A DNA stretch of 64,000 nt from Caldilineaceae bacterium (GCA_026645575.1 JAPKMW010000013.1:89812-153811), one strand, 5' to 3'. Numbered from the stretch's first letter, positions 1-11,376 are shown. Made by a program: numbers and translations. Notes: a model not told the origin generated them from the sequence alone.

Positions 1-70
1 AGATTGAGAGAGTAAGAGATTGAGAGATTCAGTGTGCTGAATCTCTCAATCTCTTACTCTCCTAATCTCT
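1..70. repeat. Octamer-type fold-back hairpin (AGAGATTG family)
   Basis: Two arms of about 32 bases, built from AGAGATTG-like units, pair around a four-base TGTG loop with about two mismatches. It lies just past the stop codon of the minus-strand permease gene, so it would be the 3' end of that transcript. It belongs to the same unit family as the elements at 1922, 44037, 55636 and 59522. A terminator or 3' stabilising role is inference. Confidence 0.8.
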
Positions 71-71
71 A

Positions 72-953
72 TTAAACACCAAACCCCGCCGCCAACGTCC
101 CCCCACGCAGTACCCGTTGGGCAAAGACCAGTAAGATCAAGGACGGAATCCAGAGAACGACTGAGAGAATGGCGCCATATTGGACGACGACCTGATTGTT
201 AATCAGAATGATCATTACCACCGGCAACGTGCGCACATTGGGAACGCCGATGAGCAGGGCGCCCTGCGTCTCATAAAAGGCGCCCACAAAGGTGAGCAGG
301 AGCGCCGCACTGAGCGCCGGCAGAACCAGCGGCAAGGTGATCTGGAGAAAGACCCGAATTGGTGAGGCGCCTACGTCGAGCGCGGCTTCTTCCAACGCCC
401 GATTCACCCCTTGAAAAGCGGCAGTGGGAATCCAGATCATAAAGAGCAGCGTGTTGATCAACTGGATCAAGACCACGCCGGCCACCGTCCCGACCAACTG
501 CAGCCGGAAAAAGATGACCGCAATGGTGACATAAAGACCAAAGCGAGGAAAGGCATTGGTGGCAAGAAAGGAGAGCAGCAACGGTGTACGTCCGGGGAAA
601 TCCATCCGGGCAAAGGCATAGGCCGCCGGCAGACAGATAACTGCCGAAAGCCCTGTCACCATGAGCGAAACATAGAGACTGGTGGTAAAGCCGGCGGCAA
701 TGTCGGCGCGAGCAAAGGTGTCGTACCAAAAGCGCAGCCCCCATTCCGTCGGCAAGAGCGCCGGGTAGCGCCAGCGTTGGGTAAAGGCCCAGAGAAAGAC
801 ATTGAACATCGGCCCCAAGATCACCAACGCCAGCAGGATCGCCATGCTGACGCCATACCAATCCTGGCGAAACATATAGCCAAAGCTGCGCCGGGTATTG
901 CGCCAAAATTCACCCCACGGGCCGGGGTCGCGATCAAAAGTTGAATGGGTCAT
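72..953 (-). CDS. ABC transporter permease (PotC/MalG-like)
   Basis: Inner-membrane permease of 293 residues from a binding-protein-dependent importer. About six hydrophobic segments are visible, the first at residues 37-58. The cytoplasmic EAA loop that docks the ATPase is clear near residue 190 (EEAALDVGASPIRVF, followed by LPLVLPAL). The partner permease lies directly upstream at 1029-1910 and the binding protein at 2021-3367, giving the usual order binding protein, permease, permease. No ATPase gene is seen; it may lie beyond the left edge or be shared. No clear Shine-Dalgarno precedes the ATG; the 75-base gap upstream is filled with heptamer repeats. The substrate is not readable from the sequence; the binding protein suggests a PotD/YnjB-type cargo. 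Confidence 0.85.
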   Translation of the reverse strand: MTHSTFDRDPGPWGEFWRNTRRSFGYMFRQDWYGVSMAILLALVILGPMFNVFLWAFTQRWRYPALLPTEWGLRFWYDTFARADIAAGFTTSLYVSLMVTGLSAVICLPAAYAFARMDFPGRTPLLLSFLATNAFPRFGLYVTIAVIFFRLQLVGTVAGVVLIQLINTLLFMIWIPTAAFQGVNRALEEAALDVGASPIRVFLQITLPLVLPALSAALLLTFVGAFYETQGALLIGVPNVRTLPVVMIILINNQVVVQYGAILSVVLWIPSLILLVFAQRVLRGGTLAAGFGV

Positions 954-961
954 AGCTGTTA

Positions 962-1028
962 CGTAATTCGTAATTCGTGATTCGTGATTCGTAATTCGTG
1001 TACAATCACAAATCCAAAATCTAAAATC
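962..1028. repeat. Heptamer tandem repeats between two permease genes
   Basis: Five 7-base units of CGTRATT run from 962 to 996, followed by three 7-base AAATCYA-like units from 1010 to 1030 that run into the stop codon of the upstream permease. The first block is the same unit as in the elements at 10473, 37714 and 46501. There is no full complementary arm here. The repeat sits inside a transcription unit. Confidence 0.8.
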
Positions 1029-1910
1029 CTACTTGCCTTCTTCCAGCCGTTGGCTGACGATGGCGCGGACGTAAAAGATGCTGACCAGGGCGCTGATCAC
1101 AAAGGTGATCACGGCTTGGACTTGGGCCTGGCTGGGTAGATTGTTGTTAAAGGTGCGCTGCATATAGACGCCCATCATCTGCGGCGAGGCTGGGCCAAGC
1201 AGGAAGGGAATGGTAAAGGCGCCAAAGGCCCCCAAGAAATTGAGTGAAAGCACAATGAGCGCCGGCCGTTTGAGCAGCGGCAGGATAATGCGCCAGAAGA
1301 CCTGCCAGCGGTTGGCGCCGACATCCCTGGCGGTCTCCAAGAGGCCGTCTGAGATTTGGCTCAAGCCGGCGGTCAGGATCAAAACCGTAATGGGAATGCC
1401 CTCCCAAACCAGACCAACGACGATGCCCGAAGGGCGCAAGTAGGGTGAGACATAGCCCTCATAACCGAAAAAGGTTTCCAGCATCCGTTCCAACCAGCCA
1501 TTGGCCCCCAGAAAACGAATCAGGGCGTAGGCGGTGATAATCCCCGGCACAAACATGGGCAGGAGCGACAACATCTGCACCGTGCTGCTAAGGCGGCTGG
1601 CCGTAAAGCGCAGGTAGAGCGCAATCGGAAAGCAGATCACAAAGAGCAGCACAACAATCAGCAGCGTGATGCGCAAGGTAAAGAGCAGATTCATTACCGA
1701 AAGCGGCATGTTAAAAAAGTCAACGTAGCGATGCAACGAAAATTGCACCACGCCACCGCGCCGCACCAGCACTGTCTCAATCACTGCCAACGTTGCCGGG
1801 TAGATGATCAACGCTAACATTACCAAAAAGGGCGGCGCCACGAGCAAATAAGGCAATAATAAACGGCTGCCCCGTCGCCACCATGTGGGTATGCTTGCTT
1901 GTGAAGTCAT
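1029..1910 (-). CDS. ABC transporter permease (PotB/MalF-like)
   Basis: Membrane permease of 293 residues, partner of the 72-953 permease. A first membrane segment lies at residues 17-40, with several more to the C-terminus. The EAA docking loop reads LETARDVGANRWQVF near residue 190, followed by LPLLKRPAL. The two permeases would form the translocation heterodimer fed by the lipoprotein at 2021-3367. Weak ribosome-binding context; the 110-base gap from the binding-protein gene carries an octamer fold-back element. Type-I importer membership is sure; the transported compound is not. Confidence 0.85.
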   Translation of the reverse strand: MTSQASIPTWWRRGSRLLLPYLLVAPPFLVMLALIIYPATLAVIETVLVRRGGVVQFSLHRYVDFFNMPLSVMNLLFTLRITLLIVVLLFVICFPIALYLRFTASRLSSTVQMLSLLPMFVPGIITAYALIRFLGANGWLERMLETFFGYEGYVSPYLRPSGIVVGLVWEGIPITVLILTAGLSQISDGLLETARDVGANRWQVFWRIILPLLKRPALIVLSLNFLGAFGAFTIPFLLGPASPQMMGVYMQRTFNNNLPSQAQVQAVITFVISALVSIFYVRAIVSQRLEEGK

Positions 1911-1921
1911 GACTTATCTGT

Positions 1922-1988
1922 GGAGAGATTAAGAGGTTGAGAGATTGTCCTGCTCTCGTATAAGCAGTAACATAATCTCTCAATCTCC
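1922..1988. repeat. Octamer-type fold-back element
   Basis: Three 8-base units (AGAGATTA, AGAGGTTG, AGAGATTG) at 1924-1947 pair imperfectly with AATCTCTCAATCTCC at 1974-1988. It lies between the binding-protein and permease genes of one operon, where a hairpin could stabilise the upstream message and lower downstream expression. That role is inference. Confidence 0.75.
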
Positions 1989-2020
1989 AGATTAACAAAT
2001 CTTAGTCGATCAGCAATTCC

Positions 2021-3367
2021 TTACTCACGCACAATGTCCGGCGCCACGGTGGCGTACCAACCGTCATACATGGACGGCTGCCAGACGCTGCCAAAGGCGG
2101 GGACGTTGTCGGTGATGACATCGTTAAATTCCTCTTGCAGTTCAGCGGGCAGTTGCTCCCAACTGATGGCTGGGAAGCCGCCGATGTCGCGTACCACCGA
2201 TTCTTGCGCCTCCGGGCTTAAGAGGAAATCGGCCAAAACCAACGCGCCTTCCAGGTTGGAAGCATTGGTGGGAATGGCGGAACTGGCATAGCCGCCGACC
2301 ATGGGCAGGTCTTCCAGTTGGATAAAGCGAATGCTCTCCGGTAACAAGCCCGCGTTCTTGGCCTGCAACGCCTGATCGGACCAGATGGGGATCATCGTCA
2401 CCAGTTCATCGGCCAGCAGACGGGTGGTGGCGGCGGCGCCGGAGGGATAGGCGGCGTTATCATGGAGACAAGGCTCAATTCCGTTGAGCATTTCCCAGGT
2501 TTTGGCAAAATACTTGTCGTTGATCTCGGCAATCTGCTCCGGCGTCAACTCTTCGGTGCCATATTGCTCGGTGTAGGCATCGACCGTAAAAATCGTGGTG
2601 TCCAGATTGTTGGTCTCCAGCACCGCACGCGTGACAAAGTTACGACCGGCGCCGGTGGTATCGGGGCGGGGATAGATAAATTCACCCGAAAAGTCACAGA
2701 CCCAGGTCATCAGTTCCGGCCAGGTGCTGGGGACAAATTCTGCCGGCACTTCCGTGGCGTCAGCGCCTACTTTGCCCTGCTCCTTCAGGAGATTGAGCAG
2801 GCGCTCCTCGTTGTAGGCCAGGAGAACTTGCGACCCACGATAGGGCAGGTCGTGGCCGGTGCTGCTGCGCAGAGCGGGGGGAATCACATTCGCCATATTC
2901 GGCACATTCTCAGCATTCAGTTCCTGCCAGAGACCGGCATCCAGCGCACCCACTGGTTGCAACACATTCCAGGTTTCAAAGTAATCGACATCCGGGTCAT
3001 CATTGGTCTGCAACGCGGCATAGGCGCGATCCGCAATCGGCCCGTTGCCGCTGCCGCCAGAGCCGCCGGTGTGGACGATCACCAGTTCATACTCAGGATG
3101 GGCCGCTTCAAACATGGGCTTGATGGTATTGCTCCACCAGTCGGAGATATTGGTGTCGGAATCGATGTAGACGCTGATCTGATTGGTCTCGCCAGTGCTG
3201 CTCTCGGCAGCAGGGGCTTCGGCGGGGGCTTCGGTGGCGGCTGGTGCAGCAGCGGTATCGCCGGCCTCCTCCTCACCAATTTGGGGGGCGACACAGGCAG
3301 CCAGCAACGCAACCAACAGTAGGAATGTTGCCACACGCATAAACGTACGCACTGATTTACCGTACAT
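2021..3367 (-). CDS. Extracellular solute-binding lipoprotein (PotD/YnjB-like)
   Basis: Substrate-binding protein of 448 residues. It has a lipoprotein signal: Arg-10 precedes a hydrophobic core, and the lipobox LLAAC puts the acylated Cys near residue 25. A low-complexity linker rich in Ala, Pro, Thr and Glu follows to about residue 60. The body contains segments typical of PotD/YnjB-type binding proteins (LPYRGSQVLLAYNEERL and VPSTWPELMTWVCDF). A strong AAAGGAGAGG ribosome site precedes the ATG. It is the first gene of the operon with the two permeases at 72-1910. Polyamine, metal or thiamine-like cargo is possible; sequence alone does not decide. Confidence 0.82.
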   Translation of the reverse strand: MYGKSVRTFMRVATFLLLVALLAACVAPQIGEEEAGDTAAAPAATEAPAEAPAAESSTGETNQISVYIDSDTNISDWWSNTIKPMFEAAHPEYELVIVHTGGSGGSGNGPIADRAYAALQTNDDPDVDYFETWNVLQPVGALDAGLWQELNAENVPNMANVIPPALRSSTGHDLPYRGSQVLLAYNEERLLNLLKEQGKVGADATEVPAEFVPSTWPELMTWVCDFSGEFIYPRPDTTGAGRNFVTRAVLETNNLDTTIFTVDAYTEQYGTEELTPEQIAEINDKYFAKTWEMLNGIEPCLHDNAAYPSGAAATTRLLADELVTMIPIWSDQALQAKNAGLLPESIRFIQLEDLPMVGGYASSAIPTNASNLEGALVLADFLLSPEAQESVVRDIGGFPAISWEQLPAELQEEFNDVITDNVPAFGSVWQPSMYDGWYATVAPDIVRE

Positions 3368-3534
3368 TCTACCTCTCCTTTGTTCTGTATCGATTGTGGT
3401 AAGCTTTTGATCTCTATTCCTACACTCAGGGGAGCAAGTGATAAGAATGCCATGATTGATGTGCCACGGTTACGACAACTGTTGTGACAATTAGAGTAGC
3501 AATGCTAGTTTAAATGATGTTCAACAAAAAGACA

Positions 3535-3605
3535 ATATCAGTAGACCGCAGTCCTAAGTCCAGAGTCCAAAGTCAGGCTCGATAGCGTTGCGGTCTACTG
3601 AATAT
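3535..3605. repeat. Heptamer fold-back element (AGTCCTA family)
   Basis: Outer arms of about 16 bases (ATATCAGTAGACCGCA and its near complement ending at 3605) enclose four consecutive 7-base units of AGTCCTA type at 3550-3577. A related copy lies at 25774-25834. It sits downstream of the potassium-channel gene and upstream of the binding-protein gene, so it may end channel transcripts. The rest of 3368-3666 shows no gene. Confidence 0.8.
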
Positions 3606-3666
3606 CAATAGTCGACAGTCGTTACCCAGCATTGTCAGCACCTGGGAGACCACGATCCCGCAATCG

Positions 3667-5369
<1,703 letters not shown>

Positions 5370-5373
<4 letters not shown>

Positions 5374-6509
5374 GCAGAGATCCGCTGTTTTATCGTGCTT
5401 GAAGGTGGACTAGCTTCATGGTCATACGCCAGGGAGAATTCCTTACGGCGAAGCTGTCGCCACAGCTTGCACCACCTGCGCCTTGGGGCCGACAAAGACC
5501 ACGATCCAAGCGGCAGATCGGTGAGGACACGCAATTTTTCGTGCAATTCCTTGGGATATTTACCCATTCGACTAAACTTTGTCGCAAAGTATAACACCAT
5601 ATCGGGGTTATAGAGTCTGACTTGGGCATCACTGTTAAAGAGATACCCGTTGTACCATGCCCGCAAGTCAGCAATCACCGCCGGCAGCGTTGTGGTCTCA
5701 ATCCCAACACCACTGAGGATTGTCGCCACCTCTTGTTCGTTGAACCCCATCATATCGTGAAACGGTAGTTCAAGGGTCAAATGGGTTCCAATGTTAAAAC
5801 CACTAGTCAAGCTATCCAACGTAACCGGCGAAACGCCCGTGATGAAGATGCGGTCAACAATTCCTTCCCCGGTCGCCGCTTTGATGCTTTCGTAAAACTT
5901 GCGGACAAAGCCATTCTGCCCGACGCTGCTCTTGAAATCGCGTAAACGAAAGGCCAGCAATTCGTTGGCAAAGTGATCATATTCATCTACGAGCAGGTAG
6001 ATCTTATGCGGAAAACGCCCCAGTGCGTGCGCATTTTTCGTACATTCCCAAAGTCGATTCAAGACATCGCTTGGCTCATCGTCTTTTGCACTACCCAAAA
6101 TATACTTTTTATCTTCCTCACTAAAATAGGCATGGTAGGTCACCAAGAAATAACTGATACCTTGTCTGACATTCTTGGTAAAACCAACCAAAGTGCTTTC
6201 CTGTGTTCGTGTGTTGATCCGACTAAATTCTAACCGTAAGACCAGATACGTATTGGCTAAGGGGGTCGGCTGCTGATCAATGGCAAAACGGCCAAAAAGT
6301 TCATTGAATTGCGCGGCAAATTCCAACCCATAATAGCATTGCAGCATCGAGACAAAGACGCTCTTGCCAAAGCGGCGCGGGCGCAGGAAAAAGAGGTAAC
6401 GCTCACCCAATTGTTCCAGTTGGGCAATATACAGCGTCCGGTCGACAAAGTAGTACTCTTCGTTGGCGATCTGTGCAAAATTGCTGATGCCATAGGGTAA
6501 TTTAAGCAT
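5370..6509 (-). pseudogene. AAA-ATPase/PD-(D/E)XK family protein, C-terminally deleted
   Basis: The N-terminal domain of the DUF1703-type AAA-ATPase-like family is intact from the ATG at 6509: LPYGISNFAQI and YYFVDRTLYI, a P-loop variant RPRRFGKSVFVSML, LLVDEYDHF as Walker B, and WYNGYLF near residue 300. Family members continue for roughly 150-200 more residues into a PD-(D/E)XK nuclease domain. Here, just after YPKELHEKLRVLTD, the reading runs into an unrelated tail. A different frame over 5453-5520 reads like the normal family C-terminus (IVVFVGPKAQVVQAV), consistent with an out-of-frame internal deletion. The frame is open upstream to 6809, but that extension shows no family similarity. 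Probably a decaying selfish-type gene; the N-terminal domain may still be made. Confidence 0.7.
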
Positions 6510-7045
6510 GAACCGTTCTCCGCTGCCATCAACCATCGATTCGCCCCAGTATACCACAGGGCAAGGCACAGCGCTTGATCGCCAGTGATCGATATTGAAA
6601 AACCAGCAACCAGTAGTACTTTCGACCGCGGCTCGTGCAGAAAAGATAGCTGCAAGCAGATAGTCACGATGGGTGACAGCATAGCAGACGCGCCGCCACC
6701 ATTGCTGCTGATTAGCAACAGATCTCATCATTTCAGCGCTGATTTCCCCACTCACAAATGACGATTCTTTAACGCAACATACGCTACTTGTTAGCGGACA
6801 GCCCCACAAAGCGCCAACGTGGGCAAAGTGTCGGGTGCAATTAGGAGCATTCTTGCAGAAAATAGGGAAAGAGCTACGTCACAATGCTTCAATTATAATC
6901 AATTTTATTTTGTCTCTACTAAGAGACGCTACTGCAAAAACTGAGTTTTTCTCAAAATCTACCCAATGCACCAGAGAGAAACTTGCGCAAACACCAAATT
7001 CTTAGTCTTTTTGCAGCCAGTCATAAGTAACCGTAGGAGAGCCTG
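6510..7045. other. Intergenic gap, no gene recognised
   Basis: About 535 bases between the divergent AAA-ATPase and B-domain genes. It is AT-rich from 6880 to 7020. TATAAT at 6894-6899 (+) and 6892-6897 (-) could be -10 elements, but neither has a convincing -35 at proper distance. A good GGAGAG ribosome site at 7036-7041 serves the gene at 7046. Nothing else is supported. Confidence 0.5.
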
Positions 7046-10000
7046 ATGAACCCAACCCATACACCTGTTACCTTCTTGTTCCCTCAGCCACACCCTGCGC
7101 TCTCTTCGCCGCATCTTTGCAAAAATCACCAGCACTGGGGGCTGTTCTTCGCCTTTCTCGTTGCCGGCATCTTGCTGTTTTGGCAAACACCGGTTGCGCA
7201 GGCGGCAACATGCACCGGCGGCGCCATCACTGGCCTGGCCTTTCGTGACTACAATGCGAATGGCGCCCGCGAAGCGACTGAACCTGGCATCGCTGGCATC
7301 GTCGTCACAGCCTATGACGCCGCCGGGACAACCGCGGCGTGCGAAACCACGGCCGACGGTAGCTACGGCATCAACCCGGTCGGCGCCTACCCTGTGCGTG
7401 TGGAGTTTACTTTGCCGGCCGATGGTTCGCTCAGTTTTCTCAAACCGGGCGCAGCCGGCGCCAATTCTCGCACCAACGTGACCTTTGTCAATGGCCCCAC
7501 GGCCAATGTCGATGTCGGCTTTAGCAACCCGGCGGATTTCTGCGGCGCCAATCCGTCACCGGCCCTAGTGACCTCTTGTATGGTCTTTGGCGAACAGAAT
7601 GACAACCCGGACGGCGTCAACAAAGAGCGCAACGTCATGGTCTCTTTTCCCTATACCGCCGGCAGCACCGACCTGACCAATAACGCCGGCGTCCGTTCGC
7701 CGACGCCCACACCACTGGCCGTGGCAAAACAGATTGGGACCGTTTGGGGGCTGGCCTGGAACCCGGTAACCCAGACCCTCTACGCTTCAGCCTTTATGAA
7801 ACGGCACAGCGGCTTTGGCCCTGGCGGCCCTGGCGCGATTTACCAGATTACCCCCAGCGGCCCCAGTTTATTCTACAACTTTGGCGCCCTGGCCGGCACG
7901 GATCCTCACCCGCAACCAGGACAAACTTGTTTGAATCCGGCAAAACCAGGAACGAATGATAATTTTAACTGCTGGCTCTACGACACCAACTCCTTTGATC
8001 AGGTCGGCAAAGTGGCCTTTGGTGATTTAGAGATCAATGAGACTTTTGACACCCTCTACTCCGTCAATCTGGCCGACAACACCTTGCTGGCGATTCCCCT
8101 TGCCAACCCCGGCGCCTTTACCGCCATCCCGATCCCACGACCTGTCTCCTGCCTGGCGGACGATCCCAATCCTGATGCCGATTTTCGTCCCTTTGGGTTG
8201 GGCATTAAAGATGGCACGGTCTATGTGGGTGCGGTCTGTTCCGGTGAATCGACCCGCAACCGGGACAGCCTGTTTGCCTATGTTCTGGCCTATGCCAACG
8301 GCGCCTTTGCCGCAACCCCGGCCCTTGAGTTTCCGCTCACCTATGACCGCGGTGGAGCAAGCTTTCAGTGGCAATATTGGTTAAATCGCACCTCCTTCAA
8401 CCCGACTGATCCGATCCAGGCCGACGGCAAGTGGGCGCAACCGTGGGTCAGCGACATTGTTTTTGATAACGGCGACATGATCCTCGGGTTACGCGACCGG
8501 GATGGCGATCTCTTAGGCTCAGTCGCCCGTGGGCCGGATCCCAGCACTACGCAAAATTATTCCGCCAAGGCGCGTGGCGATGTGTTACGCGCGTGCGCCA
8601 ATGGCAGTGGCGGCTGGACGTTGGAAAGCAATGGCGCTTGTGGCGGCAACACAACCGGCGGCGCCGGCAATGGCGAAGGCCCTGGCGGCGGCGAATATTA
8701 TTTCCAGGATCGTCAGCTTAATTCAGTTGGCGCCGTTGCGCACAACGAGACGAATTATGGCTCCTTGGTGCAGGTGCCTGGTTTACCGGACGTGGTCTCC
8801 ACCATCTACAACCCGATTGAAATCACTGGTGAGGTCAGCGATTCCGGCATCAAATGGTATAACAACCGCACCGGTACAACCACCCGCGGCTATCTTATTC
8901 TCGACGCCACCGGCAATCCGGCCGCCTTTGAGAAAGCCAATGGCCTAGGTGATCTCGAAGCGCTCTGCCCGGCGGCGCCGCTGGAAATCGGCAACCGGGT
9001 CTGGCGCGATACCAATGGCGACGGCATCCAAGGGCCAGACGAGCCGGGACTGGATGGCGTAACGGTTGAGTTATACCGCGATGGACAACTGGTCGGCACA
9101 ACGGTCACGGCCAATGACGGCCAATATCTCTTTAACGATAGCAATGTTACCCAAAACAGCGCCAACGGGATCGAGGCTGGTCTTTGCGGCCCCAATGGCG
9201 CAAGTGTTTACGAAGTGCGCATTCCCAACGCCACCGGTGGTAGTCAACAGCCTGCGCTTGCGGGGTTGAATCTAACGCAAGCCAACACCGGCGGCGACAA
9301 CGGCGCCGTGCGTGACTCCAATGGGATTTTGGTGAGCGTTAATGCAGTTTATGCCATCCCCTGTAGTGACTTGTCGGCGCCCGGCTTTAACAACCACACC
9401 TATGATTTTGGCTTTACCGCAGCCGCCACCTTCTCGTTGGGCAACTATGTCTGGATCGATAGCAACAACGATGCGCTCGTCTCGCCTGGTGAACCGCCTG
9501 TCCCCAATGGCGTAGTGGTTGAATTGCTGAACAGCGTCGGCGCTCCCACCGGACAGGTAACCGTTACGGTTAACGGCTTTTACCTCTTTGCTGGTCTACC
9601 GGCGGGCAGCTATCAGGTGCGTCTGGCCGCCAGTAATTTCCAGCCAGGCAACTTATTGGCAACCTATACCAGCAGTACCGGAGCGGCCCAAGAAGCCAAC
9701 CCCGACAGTAACGGCGACCAAAACGACAATGGGCTGGACGGCGGCAACCCTGCCACCGATGGCATCACCAGTGGCATTCTCACTTTGTTTGGCGATGAAC
9801 CAATTCTGGAAACGCCAACGGCTACCGGCATCCCCGGCGACGATGGGCGAGGCACCCCCGACACCAATAGTAACTTAACCGTCGATTTTGGCGTTGTGCC
9901 ACCGGCAGTGGAGCGGGTCGCCATTGGCAATGTGGTCTTCCGTGACCCCAACAACAATGGGCGTTTTGAACCGAGCGCCGGTGATGTTGGCATGAATGGC

Positions 10001-10462
10001 GTCCACATTGCACTCTTCCCTGCAGGCGCCGACCCGCTCACCGCCACGCCTGTCGCCACAACCACAACCGCTGGCGGTGGCTTCTATCTCTTTGACAACT
10101 TGACGCCTGGCGCGTATTTCATTTTCCTGCGCCCACAGAATTTCCAAGCTGGCGGCGTATTGACCGGCACCCTTTCCTCCACCGGCAACGGCGGTAGCGA
10201 GACCATTGATGACAACCTTGATGAAAATGGCATCGATAGCGCTACTCCGGCTACCACTGGCATCCGCAGCATTGTCTACGATCTCCAACCCAATCAGGAA
10301 CCGGTCGGCGAAGCGGGCGCTGGCAGCTACAGTGGCGCCCTCGACGACAACAACGTAAACTTTACTGCTGATTTTGGCTTTGTACCCCCACCCACCGCCA
10401 TTGACGAGGAGGAAGAACCCACCCGCCCACCTCAGTTCTATCTACCGATCGTGCAAGGATAA
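7046..10462 (+). CDS. Large secreted SdrD-type B-domain protein
   Basis: Secreted adhesin-like or matrix protein of 1138 residues. A long N-region precedes a hydrophobic core at about residues 31-50 with a signal peptidase site after AQA (about 54). At least four SdrD-like B domains are recognisable: about 60-150, 640-715 (EIGNRVWRDTNGDGIQGPDE), 795-870 (SLGNYVWIDSNND) and 970-1050 (AIGNVVFRDPNNNG). Each starts with a GxxVxxDxNxxG calcium-loop motif and has a YLF or GxYxxxL strand. The middle, about 165-640, is not a B domain and may be a beta-propeller-like region. The chain ends in an acidic Pro-rich linker and FYLPIVQG, with no LPXTG motif or membrane anchor. Cell-surface or sheath role is inferred. 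Confidence 0.8.
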   Translation: MNPTHTPVTFLFPQPHPALSSPHLCKNHQHWGLFFAFLVAGILLFWQTPVAQAATCTGGAITGLAFRDYNANGAREATEPGIAGIVVTAYDAAGTTAACETTADGSYGINPVGAYPVRVEFTLPADGSLSFLKPGAAGANSRTNVTFVNGPTANVDVGFSNPADFCGANPSPALVTSCMVFGEQNDNPDGVNKERNVMVSFPYTAGSTDLTNNAGVRSPTPTPLAVAKQIGTVWGLAWNPVTQTLYASAFMKRHSGFGPGGPGAIYQITPSGPSLFYNFGALAGTDPHPQPGQTCLNPAKPGTNDNFNCWLYDTNSFDQVGKVAFGDLEINETFDTLYSVNLADNTLLAIPLANPGAFTAIPIPRPVSCLADDPNPDADFRPFGLGIKDGTVYVGAVCSGESTRNRDSLFAYVLAYANGAFAATPALEFPLTYDRGGASFQWQYWLNRTSFNPTDPIQADGKWAQPWVSDIVFDNGDMILGLRDRDGDLLGSVARGPDPSTTQNYSAKARGDVLRACANGSGGWTLESNGACGGNTTGGAGNGEGPGGGEYYFQDRQLNSVGAVAHNETNYGSLVQVPGLPDVVSTIYNPIEITGEVSDSGIKWYNNRTGTTTRGYLILDATGNPAAFEKANGLGDLEALCPAAPLEIGNRVWRDTNGDGIQGPDEPGLDGVTVELYRDGQLVGTTVTANDGQYLFNDSNVTQNSANGIEAGLCGPNGASVYEVRIPNATGGSQQPALAGLNLTQANTGGDNGAVRDSNGILVSVNAVYAIPCSDLSAPGFNNHTYDFGFTAAATFSLGNYVWIDSNNDALVSPGEPPVPNGVVVELLNSVGAPTGQVTVTVNGFYLFAGLPAGSYQVRLAASNFQPGNLLATYTSSTGAAQEANPDSNGDQNDNGLDGGNPATDGITSGILTLFGDEPILETPTATGIPGDDGRGTPDTNSNLTVDFGVVPPAVERVAIGNVVFRDPNNNGRFEPSAGDVGMNGVHIALFPAGADPLTATPVATTTTAGGGFYLFDNLTPGAYFIFLRPQNFQAGGVLTGTLSSTGNGGSETIDDNLDENGIDSATPATTGIRSIVYDLQPNQEPVGEAGAGSYSGALDDNNVNFTADFGFVPPPTAIDEEEEPTRPPQFYLPIVQG

Positions 10463-10472
10463 GAGCAGCTAT

Positions 10473-10531
10473 TACGTGCTGCGTGATTCGTGGCCTGAGC
10501 CTGTCGAATGTCACGAATCACACAGCACGTA
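10473..10531. terminator. Hairpin after the B-domain gene
   Basis: Twenty-base arms at 10473-10492 and 10512-10531 pair with one G-T mismatch around a 19-base loop. The left arm is written in 7-base CGTGNTN-type units like the elements at 962, 37714 and 46501. It begins 11 bases after the stop codon. No T-tract follows, so intrinsic termination is uncertain. Confidence 0.6.
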
Positions 10532-10550
10532 GTACGAACCCCACAGGATT

Positions 10551-10579
10551 TTGACAGTTTCCGCCTCTTTACCTACAAT
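10551..10579 (+). promoter_or_regulatory. Consensus sigma-70-type promoter of coxG
   Basis: TTGACA at 10551-10556, a 17-base spacer and TACAAT at 10574-10579. The predicted start near 10586 leaves about 29 bases before the coxG ATG at 10615. Confidence 0.8.
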
Positions 10580-10614
10580 GCGGAAAAATCCACGCAATGG
10601 TAAGGAGAAAATTG

Positions 10615-11376
10615 ATGCAAATTCAGGGTACACATACCTTTAAGGCGCCCCAGCAGATTGTTTGGGACGCCCTGCAAGATCCCACCCTTCTCTCAATGGC
10701 ACTGCCTGGCGGCGAACAACTGGAAAAGTTGAACGAAAATGAATACAAAGCCGCCATGAATGTGCGCGTCGGGCCGGTGCAGGGCAAGTTTGAAGGCAAG
10801 ATCGAGCTGGCCGACATTAACATGCCCGATAGCTACCGCATGAAGGTGAGCGGTCAAGGTTCGCCTGGTTTTGTCAACGGCGAAGGCAATGTCCGCCTGG
10901 AGGGCAACGGCGCTGAGACCATTATGCACTATACCGGCGACGTGCAAGTCGGCGGTAAGATTGCTGGTGTTGGTCAGCGCTTGATTGACAGTACGGCCAA
11001 GTCAATTATCCGCCAAGGCCTGGCGGCGCTGGATGTCCAGATTCAAGCGCGTGCCGAGCAAGCAGCGGCAGCCGCCGCGGTGGTGGCGCCACCAGCAATA
11101 CCGGTAACAGAAGTAGCCACACCCACGGAAGCGGTTGCGGCAACGCCGGCGACAGTTGCAGTTGTCGCGACACCCGCAACCTCGCCGGTTGCAGCCCCCA
11201 GAGTGGCGCCCGCTGGCCCTTCCGCCGCCAAGATCGCCACCGAAGTCGCCAAAGACGTGGCCCGCGATCTGGCGTCCGATGTGATCCCGCTCAAGCAACA
11301 GGAAAAAGCGCTCTGGTTCGCCTATGGCGCCGTTGCCATGTTGGTATTGGTGCTGTTGCTGCGGGCGATCTTTTGA
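10615..11376 (+). CDS. coxG: CoxG-like SRPBCC membrane-anchored protein
   Basis: Protein of 253 residues with an SRPBCC/CoxG domain over residues 1-145 (IQGTHTFKAPQQIVWDAL, ALPGGEQLE). An Ala/Val/Pro/Thr-rich linker follows, about 150-215, and a single C-terminal membrane helix at about 231-253. CoxG proteins help anchor CO dehydrogenase to the inner membrane face in known carboxydotrophs. The ATG at 10615 is chosen because AAGGAG lies seven bases upstream; an in-frame ATG at 10597 precedes that ribosome site. It has its own promoter and is separated from coxS by 388 bases with a second promoter, so it is a separate unit feeding the same complex. Confidence 0.82.
   Translation: MQIQGTHTFKAPQQIVWDALQDPTLLSMALPGGEQLEKLNENEYKAAMNVRVGPVQGKFEGKIELADINMPDSYRMKVSGQGSPGFVNGEGNVRLEGNGAETIMHYTGDVQVGGKIAGVGQRLIDSTAKSIIRQGLAALDVQIQARAEQAAAAAAVVAPPAIPVTEVATPTEAVAATPATVAVVATPATSPVAAPRVAPAGPSAAKIATEVAKDVARDLASDVIPLKQQEKALWFAYGAVAMLVLVLLLRAIF

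Noticed and set aside
2462..3322. 286-residue plus-strand frame
   Set aside because: Antisense to the binding-protein lipoprotein gene; no domain or ribosome site.
6510..6809. In-frame N-terminal extension of the AAA-ATPase gene
   Set aside because: The family start motif begins at 6509 and the upstream translation shows no conserved pattern.
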